Part shown: one piece after another, positions 1 through 5,057 of the stretch
How positions within the stretch are numbered: the stretch's first letter is position 1
Layout of the letters: each line of letters begins with the position of its first letter
From: Acidobacteria bacterium UBA6911
Lineage (GTDB): Bacteria > Acidobacteriota > UBA6911
Length of the DNA stretch: 5,057 nt
Direction: 5' to 3'
NCBI GenBank assembly: GCA_002451015.1
Contig: DKBB01000345.1
Span: 1,119 to 6,175 of the forward strand
Program-made: the position numbers and the translations under genes
Notes under the pieces: generated by a model
Seen by the model: only the letters and a program-made list of their open reading frames with translations
What the model was told of the DNA's origin: nothing
Databases searched by the model: none

Positions 1-1148
1 AGTGAAAATCGGATCCCTTCATCAATGTCTTCCATCGTTTCATCCGGAAAACCTATCATCTGGTAGAGTTTCAGGCGTTGCATCCCCGTGTCCCGGACCA
101 TTTCCGCAGCACGGATTAAATGGCGTTCAGTCGTCTTCCGGCCGATCCGTGCGCGCAGCCTTTGCGAAATACCGTCGGAAGCGGTTGTGAGTGTCCGATA
201 CCCTCCCCGGCACAATAACCGCAACAGGTCTTCATTGAGACGATCGGCACGCAAACTCGATATGCCTATCCGGCGGCCGCTTGCCACAATTGTCTCGACA
301 AGTTCTTCCACTTTGGGGTGATCCGTCACCGCGGCGCCGACCAATCCGATCCTCCGGGCGTATTCAGGAATCAAGGAAAAGACCTTTTCGGGAGATACCA
401 GCCGCATGCCCCCGTTCGTCGAACGTCGCATCACGCAATAGGCACACTCGTGGGAACATCCCCGTTCCGGCTCTATAAGGAACATGGAGGCCCAAACAGC
501 CTGTTTGGTAAGAATCTGGGAATACGCCGGAAGACGATCATCCTCTACCCATGCTGTTTCGGTCAGGCCCGTCGTGAATCCGGGAGCATAGAATCCCGGT
601 TTGCGGGAAAACCGGGAAAGCAGTTCATGCCGGCTCGTCCCGGCAACCGCATCCATCAGGGTATGGATCAGTTCCTCGCCTTCGCCCAGGAGGACCAGGT
701 CCACAAACGGGGCCAGGATAACAGGATTAGAATTTGTCAATGGGCCACCGGCTATTACAAGGGGATGCTTGTCCGTTCTGTCCTGCCGAAGTACGGGGAT
801 GCCGCACATATCCATTGTTTCCAGCAGTCCGGTCAATTCCAGCTCGTAGGCTATGGAAAACGCCACCACGGGAAAATCCCCCAGCGGCGTTTCCGTCTCA
901 TAGCTAAAAACCGGAACGCGGCGTCTACGGTATTCTTGGGGACTGTCGGGAAGGAACGCTCTTTCGGCGGACACTCCGGGATGAAGATTGATTTCCCGGT
1001 ATATTGCCTGGAACCCGAGAGAACTCATCCCAATTTTGTATATACCGGGATAACAGAGTGCGACCTTGAAGGAGCTTGGTTTCCGGAGGACTCCAATTTC
1101 ATCCTTTATCCGCCCGCGGACCTGATTGAACAAATCCCATTGTTTCAT
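1..1148 (-). CDS. Radical SAM protein with B12-binding-like N-terminal domain, C-terminus cut by window edge
   Basis: The minus strand is open from an ATG at 1148 to the left edge: 382 codons with no stop, so the C-terminus is missing. The [4Fe-4S] cluster motif is ERGCSHECAYC, with Cys231, Cys235 and Cys238 (CX3CX2C), typical of radical SAM enzymes that cleave S-adenosylmethionine to a 5'-deoxyadenosyl radical. Residues about 25-180 resemble the cobalamin-binding-like fold of COG1032 proteins: FKVALCYPGIYKIGMSSLG, then PLVIAGGP and LVLLGEGEE. I see no DXHXXG cobalamin-ligand motif, so B12 binding is uncertain. After the cluster come radical SAM barrel segments such as ISSLRADRLNEDLL and LKLYQMIGFPDET. 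The N-terminal half recalls the B12-binding radical SAM family TIGR03960, but substrate and product are unknown. ATG 1148 is the first possible start, because an in-frame TGA lies two codons upstream. It starts 68 bases after the queE stop, with no clear terminator between, so co-transcription is likely. The fold is secure; the function is not. Confidence 0.9.
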   Translation of the reverse strand, partial: MKQWDLFNQVRGRIKDEIGVLRKPSSFKVALCYPGIYKIGMSSLGFQAIYREINLHPGVSAERAFLPDSPQEYRRRRVPVFSYETETPLGDFPVVAFSIAYELELTGLLETMDMCGIPVLRQDRTDKHPLVIAGGPLTNSNPVILAPFVDLVLLGEGEELIHTLMDAVAGTSRHELLSRFSRKPGFYAPGFTTGLTETAWVEDDRLPAYSQILTKQAVWASMFLIEPERGCSHECAYCVMRRSTNGGMRLVSPEKVFSLIPEYARRIGLVGAAVTDHPKVEELVETIVASGRRIGISSLRADRLNEDLLRLLCRGGYRTLTTASDGISQRLRARIGRKTTERHLIRAAEMVRDTGMQRLKLYQMIGFPDETMEDIDEGIRFS

Positions 1149-1151
1149 GGG

Positions 1152-1157
1152 TCACCT
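1152..1157 (-). promoter_or_regulatory. Ribosome binding site of the radical SAM gene
   Basis: On the minus strand AGGTGA stands three bases before the ATG at 1148. It matches the 3' half of the full anti-16S complement (AAGGAGGTGA), so the short distance is equivalent to normal spacing. The TGA inside it is an in-frame stop, which fixes the start at 1148. Confidence 0.6.
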
Positions 1158-1216
1158 GTCGTAAACCGGGGACATCATACCTTCCCTACAGAAAAAGTAT
1201 TCTGCCCCTGTTTTAA

Positions 1217-1855
1217 TTACCTCCCACGGTGAATATCGGGCCAGATTATTTTATGCAGTTGAAGCTGGAACCGTACAGGGAGTCCGGAGGACAAAATCCA
1301 TTCCGCCAGTTTCGCAAACGGCACCTTTCGATGGACCGGTGAAAAATGGATATGATCCACGGCAAGAGATTCCTTGTATCGCCGGATCGTATCACAGGCC
1401 CAGTCAAAATCTTCCCGATCGCCAACCACAAATTTCAACTCGTCCCCGGAAGTTAAATAACGAATATTGTCGTAATCGTTATGTTTTTCCATCCCGCTCG
1501 AAGGGCATTTAAAATCCATGATCTTATGCACGCGCGCATCGACATCCTTCAGGGATATATGCCCCCCTGTTTCAAGGAGCACCTCATAGTCTTTTTCAAG
1601 CAGGTCGTGAAACAGATCGTGAATTGACGGTTGCAGCATCGGCTCCCCTCCGGTTACAAGAGCCAGGCGCGTCGGAAACACTACAATCTCCTGCAGAATT
1701 TCGGGAACAGACATCTCGATACCATCGGAAAAGGCATATTGCGTATCGCAATAACTGCAGCGAAGATCGCATCCGGCCAGGCGGATAAAGGCGCAGGGCG
1801 ATCCCGCGAAGGAAGATTCTCCCTGAATGCTGTAAAAAATCTCGTTAATTTTCAT
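1217..1855 (-). CDS. queE: 7-carboxy-7-deazaguanine synthase QueE
   Basis: QueE is a cytoplasmic radical SAM enzyme. It rearranges 6-carboxy-5,6,7,8-tetrahydropterin into 7-carboxy-7-deazaguanine, the step that builds the 7-deazapurine ring of preQ0, preQ1 and queuosine. The 212-residue protein begins MKINEIFYSIQGES, the family's usual opening. The cluster motif is AGCDLRCSYCDT with Cys29, Cys33 and Cys36; the following Thr38 sits where QueE proteins bind Mg2+. The GGEP SAM-binding motif is at 69-72. The C-terminus carries HFSPVH and RFQLQLHKIIWP, both characteristic of QueE. The length is normal for the family. The reading frame can be extended to a GTG at 1882, but that codon has no ribosome binding site and adds a non-family extension, so ATG 1855 is chosen. 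It lies 81 bases downstream of uvrA and 68 upstream of the next radical SAM gene. The partner genes queC, queD and queF are not in the window. Confidence 0.95.
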   Translation of the reverse strand: MKINEIFYSIQGESSFAGSPCAFIRLAGCDLRCSYCDTQYAFSDGIEMSVPEILQEIVVFPTRLALVTGGEPMLQPSIHDLFHDLLEKDYEVLLETGGHISLKDVDARVHKIMDFKCPSSGMEKHNDYDNIRYLTSGDELKFVVGDREDFDWACDTIRRYKESLAVDHIHFSPVHRKVPFAKLAEWILSSGLPVRFQLQLHKIIWPDIHRGR

Positions 1856-1861
1856 CTCAAG

Positions 1862-1867
1862 CCTTTT
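1862..1867 (-). promoter_or_regulatory. Ribosome binding site deciding the queE start
   Basis: Minus-strand AAAAGG lies six bases before the ATG at 1855. The alternative in-frame GTG at 1882 is preceded by a pyrimidine-containing stretch with no Shine-Dalgarno match. This supports the shorter protein. Confidence 0.65.
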
Positions 1868-1889
1868 ACCCGATTTTCTCACAGGTTAA

Positions 1890-1908
1890 ACATTCAGCGT
1901 TAGAATGT
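1890..1908. other. Small inverted repeat between uvrA and queE
   Basis: ACATTC (1890-1895) and GAATGT (1903-1908) form a perfect six-base inverted repeat around a seven-base loop. On the minus-strand transcript it is followed by only three U residues (UUUAACC), and the stem is A/U-rich, so it is a poor intrinsic terminator. It could be a weak attenuator, a regulator site or chance. The uvrA-queE gap (1856-1936) does not match the preQ1 riboswitch classes that I can recognise. Confidence 0.3.
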
Positions 1909-1935
1909 CCGGAGCCCATTGCCCCTTCGCGGCTC

Positions 1936-1963
1936 ATTATATTTCAGCGCCTTTTTTGATCAG
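1936..1963 (-). promoter_or_regulatory. Possible internal promoter for queE
   Basis: On the minus strand a perfect TATAAT (1941-1936) overlaps the uvrA stop codon. A weak -35 (CTGATC, 1963-1958, three of six matches) lies 16 bases upstream. A transcript would start near 1929 and give queE a leader of about 75 bases containing the small inverted repeat. The -35 is poor, and the A/T-rich end of a gene can give a TATAAT by chance. Confidence 0.3.
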
Positions 1964-4753
1964 GATGCGGCGGAGGGCTTTGCCGGTCGCAGATCCCTTG
2001 ATGCGGGCTACCTGTTCCGGAGTGCCCCGGGCAACGATTTTTCCGCCCCGGTCCCCTCCCTCGGGCCCTAAATCAATAATCCGGTCCGCCATTTTGATGA
2101 CGTCCAGGTTGTGCTCAATAACAATAACGGTATTCCCCCGATCCACCAGGCTGTTCAGGATTTCCAGCAGCTTCTTGACATCGTGAAAATGAAGACCGGT
2201 TGTAGGTTCATCCAGGATATATAGCGTGCGTCCGGTTGCACGGCGGCTCAGTTCCTTCGCAAGTTTGACCCTCTGCGCCTCCCCGCCCGAGAGGGTCGTT
2301 GCCGGCTGGCCGAGATGAACGTATCCGAGTCCGACTTCGTTCAAAGTCTGAAGTTTCTGGGCGATGGGTGGAAGATTCTGCAACAACTCGTACGCTTCGC
2401 TTATATTCATAGCCAGCAGATCCGCAATGGAATACCCCTTGTATTTCACGGACAGCGTTTCGCGGTTGTATCTTTTCCCAAGGCAGGTTTCACAGAGGAC
2501 ATGCACGTCCGGGAGAAAGCTCATTTCTATGCGGCGCATTCCGTCTCCCTGGCAGTCTTCGCACCGGCCGCCTTTTACGTTGAAACTGAACCTTCCCGGC
2601 CTGTACCCGCGGATTCGGGATTCCGGAAGCATGGCGAACAGTTCCCGGATCGGGGTGAAAAGCCCGGTATACGTGGCAGGGTTCGATCTTGGCGTTCTGC
2701 CGATGGGGGACTGGTCTATTTCGATCACTTTGTCGAGGTGTTCCATTCCGAGTATCTCGTCGTGAATCCCGGGATCGGTCATCGCCCGGTGCAGTTTCCG
2801 CGACAGCACTTTATAGAGGATATCATCCACCAGGGAAGACTTCCCCGCTCCCGAAACCCCTGTAACACAAATAAACAGTCCGAGCGGAAACTCGACTCGA
2901 AGATTTTTAAGGTTATTCTGGCGGGCACCGACGACCGTTATGCACTTGCCGTTTTCTTTGCGCCTTCTGGCAGGACAATCGATGGAAAGCTCTCCTTTCA
3001 GGTATTTTCCTGTGTAGGAATCCCGGGATTGCATGACCTTCGCAATGGAACCGGAGGCTACGATCCCCCCTCCTTCCCGACCTCCCACGGGGCCGAGATC
3101 CACGATATGGTCGGACCGGCGCATGGTCTCTTCATCATGTTCGACAACCAGGATTGTATTGCCCAGATCCCTCAAATCGGCCAGCGTGTCCAACAGCCGG
3201 CCGTTGTCCCTGGGATGCAGGCCTATGGACGGCTCGTCCAGCACGTAAAGCACGCCCCTTAATCTGGATCCGATCTGGGTCGCAAGCCGTATTCGCTGTC
3301 CCTCGCCTCCCGACAGGGATGCAGCGGGACGGTCGAGCGAAAGATAGCCGACCCCGACATTGAGCAGAAATGCGAGCCGGTCGCTGATTTCCTTCATTAC
3401 CTGTCCTGCAATCCTGTTTTCCCGCTCCGTCAGTCGGATGCGACCGAATGCCTGATAGGCATCCTCCAGCGTCAGGCGCGCATAATCGGAAATTGCCAGA
3501 CCGTTAAGCTTCACCGCTCTGCTCTCCGCACGAAGCCTGGAACCGCCGCAATCGGGGCAGTCCCGAATCGAAAAAAGTTTCTCGTACTCTTCGCGGAACC
3601 GCGTATCGCCTTCATCATTGCAGAGATCTTCAAGCCACCGACACACCCCCTGAAACCGACCGGCGCGATTACGGGACTTGCCTGCCCGCGAGGCTGTTCG
3701 GCCGTTTCCATAAAAGAAATCTCTTCTGAGATCGGCCGGAAGCTTGTTAAACGGTGTATCGGGATCGATCCCGGATTTTTGGGCTACGTACAGAAGGGAT
3801 TCACGTAGAAAGCTGGCGATCCGGTTGTTTTGGAATGTAAATTCAAGCAAAGAAACGGAACGTTCGGGATCCTGAATGATGTTTTCCGGATTTGCAATCC
3901 GCTCGATTCCCATCCCGTTGCATTTCGGACAGGCACCATGTGCGGAATTGAAAGAAAACGAACGGGGTTCCAGGGTCGGGATACTGACGCCGCAATCGAT
4001 GCATGCCTGACGTTCGGAAAACAGCCTCTCCTCCAGTTCCAGGGCTACAACCGTCACAAGGCCTTCAGCCAGCTTCATTGCCGTTTTTACGGAAGATTCC
4101 AGTCGCCGTCGGATCCCTTCCTTTATCAGAAGCCTGTCGACAACAATTTCGAGGGTGTGATTGCGGTTTTTATTCAGACGGATTTCACCTTCAAGGTCAT
4201 ACATCCGTCCGTCGACACGCGCTTTTAAATACCCCTTTTTAATGTAGTCTTCAAAAAGCTTTTTGAATTCCCCCTTCCTGTCACGAACAACGGGAGCCAG
4301 CAGAACCACCCGGGTGCCTTCCGGATATGCCAGAATTAAATCTACAATCTGTTCCAGGCTCTGTTGTGAAATCGGTTTGCCGCAAATGTGGCAATGGGGC
4401 TTTCCTACGGATGCGAATAGCAGTCGCATGTAATCGTAAATTTCGGTAATGGTACCTACGGTGGAGCGGGGGCTCCTGCTCGTGGTTTTCTGTTCGATGC
4501 TGATAGCCGGGGAAAGTCCTTCCACACTGTCCACTTCCGGCTTTTCCATCCTCTCCAGGAACTGGCGTGCGTAGGACGACAGCGATTCGATATAGCGTCG
4601 CTGTCCTTCGGCATAGATCGTGTCGAATGCCAGGCTGGATTTGCCCGACCCCGAAAGTCCTGTTATGACGGTAATCTTGTGCCGTGGAATTTCGAGATCG
4701 AGGTTCTTCAGATTGTGATGGCGCGCGCCGCGCACTACTATTTTATTCAACAT
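1937..4753 (-). CDS. uvrA: Excinuclease ABC subunit A (UvrA), complete
   Basis: UvrA is the damage-sensing ATPase of nucleotide excision repair. As a dimer it finds helix-distorting lesions and loads UvrB, after which UvrC cuts. The 938-residue length matches the family (about 940), and the frame is uninterrupted. It shows the tandem ABC layout: Walker A1 GLSGSGKS at 32-39; a CXXC pair at 121/124 and another at 399/402, which probably share a structural zinc; a zinc module with Cys251, 254, 275 and 278; first signature LSGGEGQR from residue 480, then [11 protein letters not shown]; Walker A2 GVSGAGKS from 632; the DNA-binding C-terminal zinc finger with Cys731, 734, 754 and 757; second signature LSGGEAQR from 821, then [11 protein letters not shown]. 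The first signature has Gly where many UvrAs have Ala, a mild variation. The start [18 protein letters not shown] fits family N-termini, though no Shine-Dalgarno is visible. No LexA box of the E. coli or Bacillus type is seen upstream. It is the first secure gene of a minus-strand run followed by queE. Confidence 0.99.
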   Translation of the reverse strand: MLNKIVVRGARHHNLKNLDLEIPRHKITVITGLSGSGKSSLAFDTIYAEGQRRYIESLSSYARQFLERMEKPEVDSVEGLSPAISIEQKTTSRSPRSTVGTITEIYDYMRLLFASVGKPHCHICGKPISQQSLEQIVDLILAYPEGTRVVLLAPVVRDRKGEFKKLFEDYIKKGYLKARVDGRMYDLEGEIRLNKNRNHTLEIVVDRLLIKEGIRRRLESSVKTAMKLAEGLVTVVALELEERLFSERQACIDCGVSIPTLEPRSFSFNSAHGACPKCNGMGIERIANPENIIQDPERSVSLLEFTFQNNRIASFLRESLLYVAQKSGIDPDTPFNKLPADLRRDFFYGNGRTASRAGKSRNRAGRFQGVCRWLEDLCNDEGDTRFREEYEKLFSIRDCPDCGGSRLRAESRAVKLNGLAISDYARLTLEDAYQAFGRIRLTERENRIAGQVMKEISDRLAFLLNVGVGYLSLDRPAASLSGGEGQRIRLATQIGSRLRGVLYVLDEPSIGLHPRDNGRLLDTLADLRDLGNTILVVEHDEETMRRSDHIVDLGPVGGREGGGIVASGSIAKVMQSRDSYTGKYLKGELSIDCPARRRKENGKCITVVGARQNNLKNLRVEFPLGLFICVTGVSGAGKSSLVDDILYKVLSRKLHRAMTDPGIHDEILGMEHLDKVIEIDQSPIGRTPRSNPATYTGLFTPIRELFAMLPESRIRGYRPGRFSFNVKGGRCEDCQGDGMRRIEMSFLPDVHVLCETCLGKRYNRETLSVKYKGYSIADLLAMNISEAYELLQNLPPIAQKLQTLNEVGLGYVHLGQPATTLSGGEAQRVKLAKELSRRATGRTLYILDEPTTGLHFHDVKKLLEILNSLVDRGNTVIVIEHNLDVIKMADRIIDLGPEGGDRGGKIVARGTPEQVARIKGSATGKALRRILIKKGAEI

Positions 4754-4771
4754 AGCAAGGCCAAACTTTTT

Positions 4772-4800
4772 ATTTTACGGTCCTTGTCGCACAGGGTCAA
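4772..4800 (-). promoter_or_regulatory. Sigma70-like promoter of uvrA
   Basis: On the minus strand TTGACC (4800-4795) and TAAAAT (4777-4772) are separated by exactly 17 bases, each matching the consensus at five of six positions. Transcription would begin near 4765, only about 12 bases before the uvrA ATG at 4753. That leader (around GTTTGGCCTTGCT) has no purine-rich ribosome binding site, so translation may resemble that of near-leaderless mRNAs. No CTG-N10-CAG or GAAC-N4-GTTC SOS operator overlaps it. Confidence 0.6.
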
Positions 4801-4813
4801 TGAGGCTCATATA

Positions 4814-4838
4814 AGGGGCGAACACAAAGGGCGCCCCT
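4814..4838. repeat. G/C-rich palindrome upstream of uvrA
   Basis: AGGGGCG (4814-4820) pairs perfectly with CGCCCCT (4832-4838) around an 11-base loop. Neither strand has a U-run after it, so it is not a standard intrinsic terminator. It sits between the -35 boxes of the uvrA promoter and the plus-strand promoter. The form, with a GGGGCGAAC arm, a short A-rich centre and a GCCCCTAC end, resembles small dispersed intergenic palindromes found in many copies in some bacterial genomes. That resemblance is from memory, and one copy in this window cannot prove it is a repeat. Confidence 0.45.
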
Positions 4839-4849
4839 ACGGTTTATTC

Positions 4850-4878
4850 TTGACAATATCCGGGCAGCCTAAAATAAT
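4850..4878 (+). promoter_or_regulatory. Sigma70-like promoter reading rightward
   Basis: A perfect -35 TTGACA (4850-4855) is followed after 17 bases by AATAAT (4873-4878), five of six matches to the -10. Transcription would start near 4885, leaving an untranslated leader of about 145 bases before the ATG at 5031. It points away from uvrA, making the pair of promoters divergent with the palindrome between them. If the minus-strand reading at 4892-5057 is the true gene, this match is probably chance. Confidence 0.45.
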
Positions 4879-4891
4879 CGGTTTTGTCCGT

Positions 4892-5057
4892 TTATGAATA
4901 AATCACATGGTTTCCCGACATGCCGCGCAACAGATCGCCCATTGGTGTCGTAATTACCCATTGTGCTGTAATTTCTTTGGATACGGGATCCCATCGAAGT
5001 AAAATTCCGGAATGAAACGGAGTCGATAAAATGCCAGAAGAAAAAAAATCGGAAGAT
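4892..5057 (-). CDS. Possible C-terminus of an unidentified minus-strand protein (alternative to the plus-strand gene)
   Basis: One minus-strand frame is open from the right edge to a TAA at 4894-4892, giving 54 residues without the N-terminus. The tail reads ITAQWVITTPMGDLLRGMSG and ends NHVIYS; a little upstream is GILLRWDPVSKE. Alternating hydrophobic residues and the RWDP turn look like real protein, perhaps the last strands of a beta-rich domain, but I recognise no family. Against it, a second minus frame is also open to the edge (it stops near 4867), the GC content of the three codon positions is nearly flat, and it overlaps a plausible plus-strand start. If real, uvrA would be the next gene downstream in the same direction, 138 bases away. 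A near coin-toss. Confidence 0.35.
   Translation of the reverse strand, partial: SSDFFSSGILSTPFHSGILLRWDPVSKEITAQWVITTPMGDLLRGMSGNHVIYS
5017..5022 (+). promoter_or_regulatory. Ribosome binding site for the putative plus-strand gene
   Basis: ACGGAG ends eight bases before the ATG at 5031 and matches the Shine-Dalgarno core at five of six positions. An earlier ATG at 5012 leads to a stop after four codons (MKRS then R and TAA), so 5031 is the sensible start. Confidence 0.4.
5031..5057 (+). CDS. Possible 5' end of a plus-strand gene (first nine codons)
   Basis: An ATG at 5031 opens MPEEKKSED and runs off the right edge. Support comes from context: a good ribosome binding site eight bases upstream, a strong promoter match at 4850-4878, and a hydrophilic charged start of the kind common at protein N-termini. 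Nine codons cannot identify a family and I propose no function. The gene would be divergent from uvrA, with its start codon 277 bases from that of uvrA. It conflicts with the minus-strand reading of 4892-5057. Confidence 0.4.

Noticed and set aside
1149..1216. Possible terminator between queE and the radical SAM gene
   Set aside because: Only a five-base CAGAA/TTCTG stem can be formed, with no downstream U-run on the minus strand.
318..1232. Long plus-strand open frame of 304 codons
   Set aside because: It lies opposite the radical SAM gene, whose translation shows clear family motifs. The plus frame has no recognisable domain and also runs into queE.
1856..1882. Nine-residue N-terminal extension of QueE from a GTG at 1882
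   Set aside because: There is no ribosome binding site for the GTG. The ATG at 1855 has AAAAGG at good spacing and gives the family-typical N-terminus.
2315..3262. Plus-strand open frame of 315 codons
   Set aside because: It is entirely antisense to uvrA, which is unmistakable, and its translation shows no family features.
3830..4228. Plus-strand open frame of 132 codons
   Set aside because: Antisense shadow of the conserved N-terminal third of uvrA.
4754..4850. SOS (LexA) box upstream of uvrA
   Set aside because: No CTG-N10-CAG or GAAC-N4-GTTC pattern is present. Lineage-specific LexA sites cannot be excluded by eye.
4679..4897. Plus-strand open frame of 72 codons across the uvrA start
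   Set aside because: Its start lies inside antisense uvrA and the rest runs through the promoter region. There is no ribosome binding site and no recognisable protein.
4894..4953. Short plus-strand frame of 19 codons starting MNKSHGF
   Set aside because: It has no Shine-Dalgarno sequence and is very short; it more likely lies in a leader or is noise.
4920..5015. Plus-strand frame of 31 codons starting MPRNRSP
   Set aside because: It has no ribosome binding site and it is antisense to the alternative minus-strand frame. Its stop lies just before the binding site of the better start at 5031.

Overview
The window looks like ordinary bacterial chromosome, gene-dense with roughly balanced base composition. 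No transposase, integrase, phage gene, CRISPR array, tRNA or rRNA is visible. The UvrA, QueE and radical SAM sequences would suit an anaerobic Gram-negative of the old Deltaproteobacteria (Desulfobacterota or Syntrophales-like). That placement is an inference from protein style only and is weak.

All securely identified genes lie on the minus strand. Read in that direction they are: uvrA (4753 to 1937, complete, 938 aa), the DNA-damage recognition ATPase of nucleotide excision repair; queE (1855 to 1217, complete, 212 aa), a radical SAM enzyme that makes the 7-deazaguanine core of queuosine and related bases; and a second radical SAM protein with a B12-binding-like N-terminal domain (1148 to beyond base 1), whose C-terminus is cut off by the left window edge. 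The gaps are 81 and 68 bases and neither holds a convincing terminator, so the three could be co-transcribed. A weak extra promoter may overlap the uvrA stop codon and serve queE.

The right end, 4754-5057, is the only substantial stretch without a certain gene. It holds a good sigma70-like promoter for uvrA on the minus strand, a short G/C-rich palindrome, and a good sigma70-like promoter on the plus strand. The last ~165 bases can be read two ways. One is the leader and first nine codons of a plus-strand gene starting at 5031 behind a decent ribosome binding site. The other is the last 54 codons of a minus-strand protein ending at 4892. Both cannot easily be true, and the window is too short to decide.

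Functionally, uvrA is housekeeping DNA repair, queE belongs to tRNA (or occasionally DNA) base modification, and the last gene is an uncharacterised radical SAM enzyme. Nothing in the window proves a joint function. I do not see a clearly new biological system here; the points most worth checking are the uvrA-queE-radical SAM grouping, the B12-like radical SAM protein, and the structured region upstream of uvrA.
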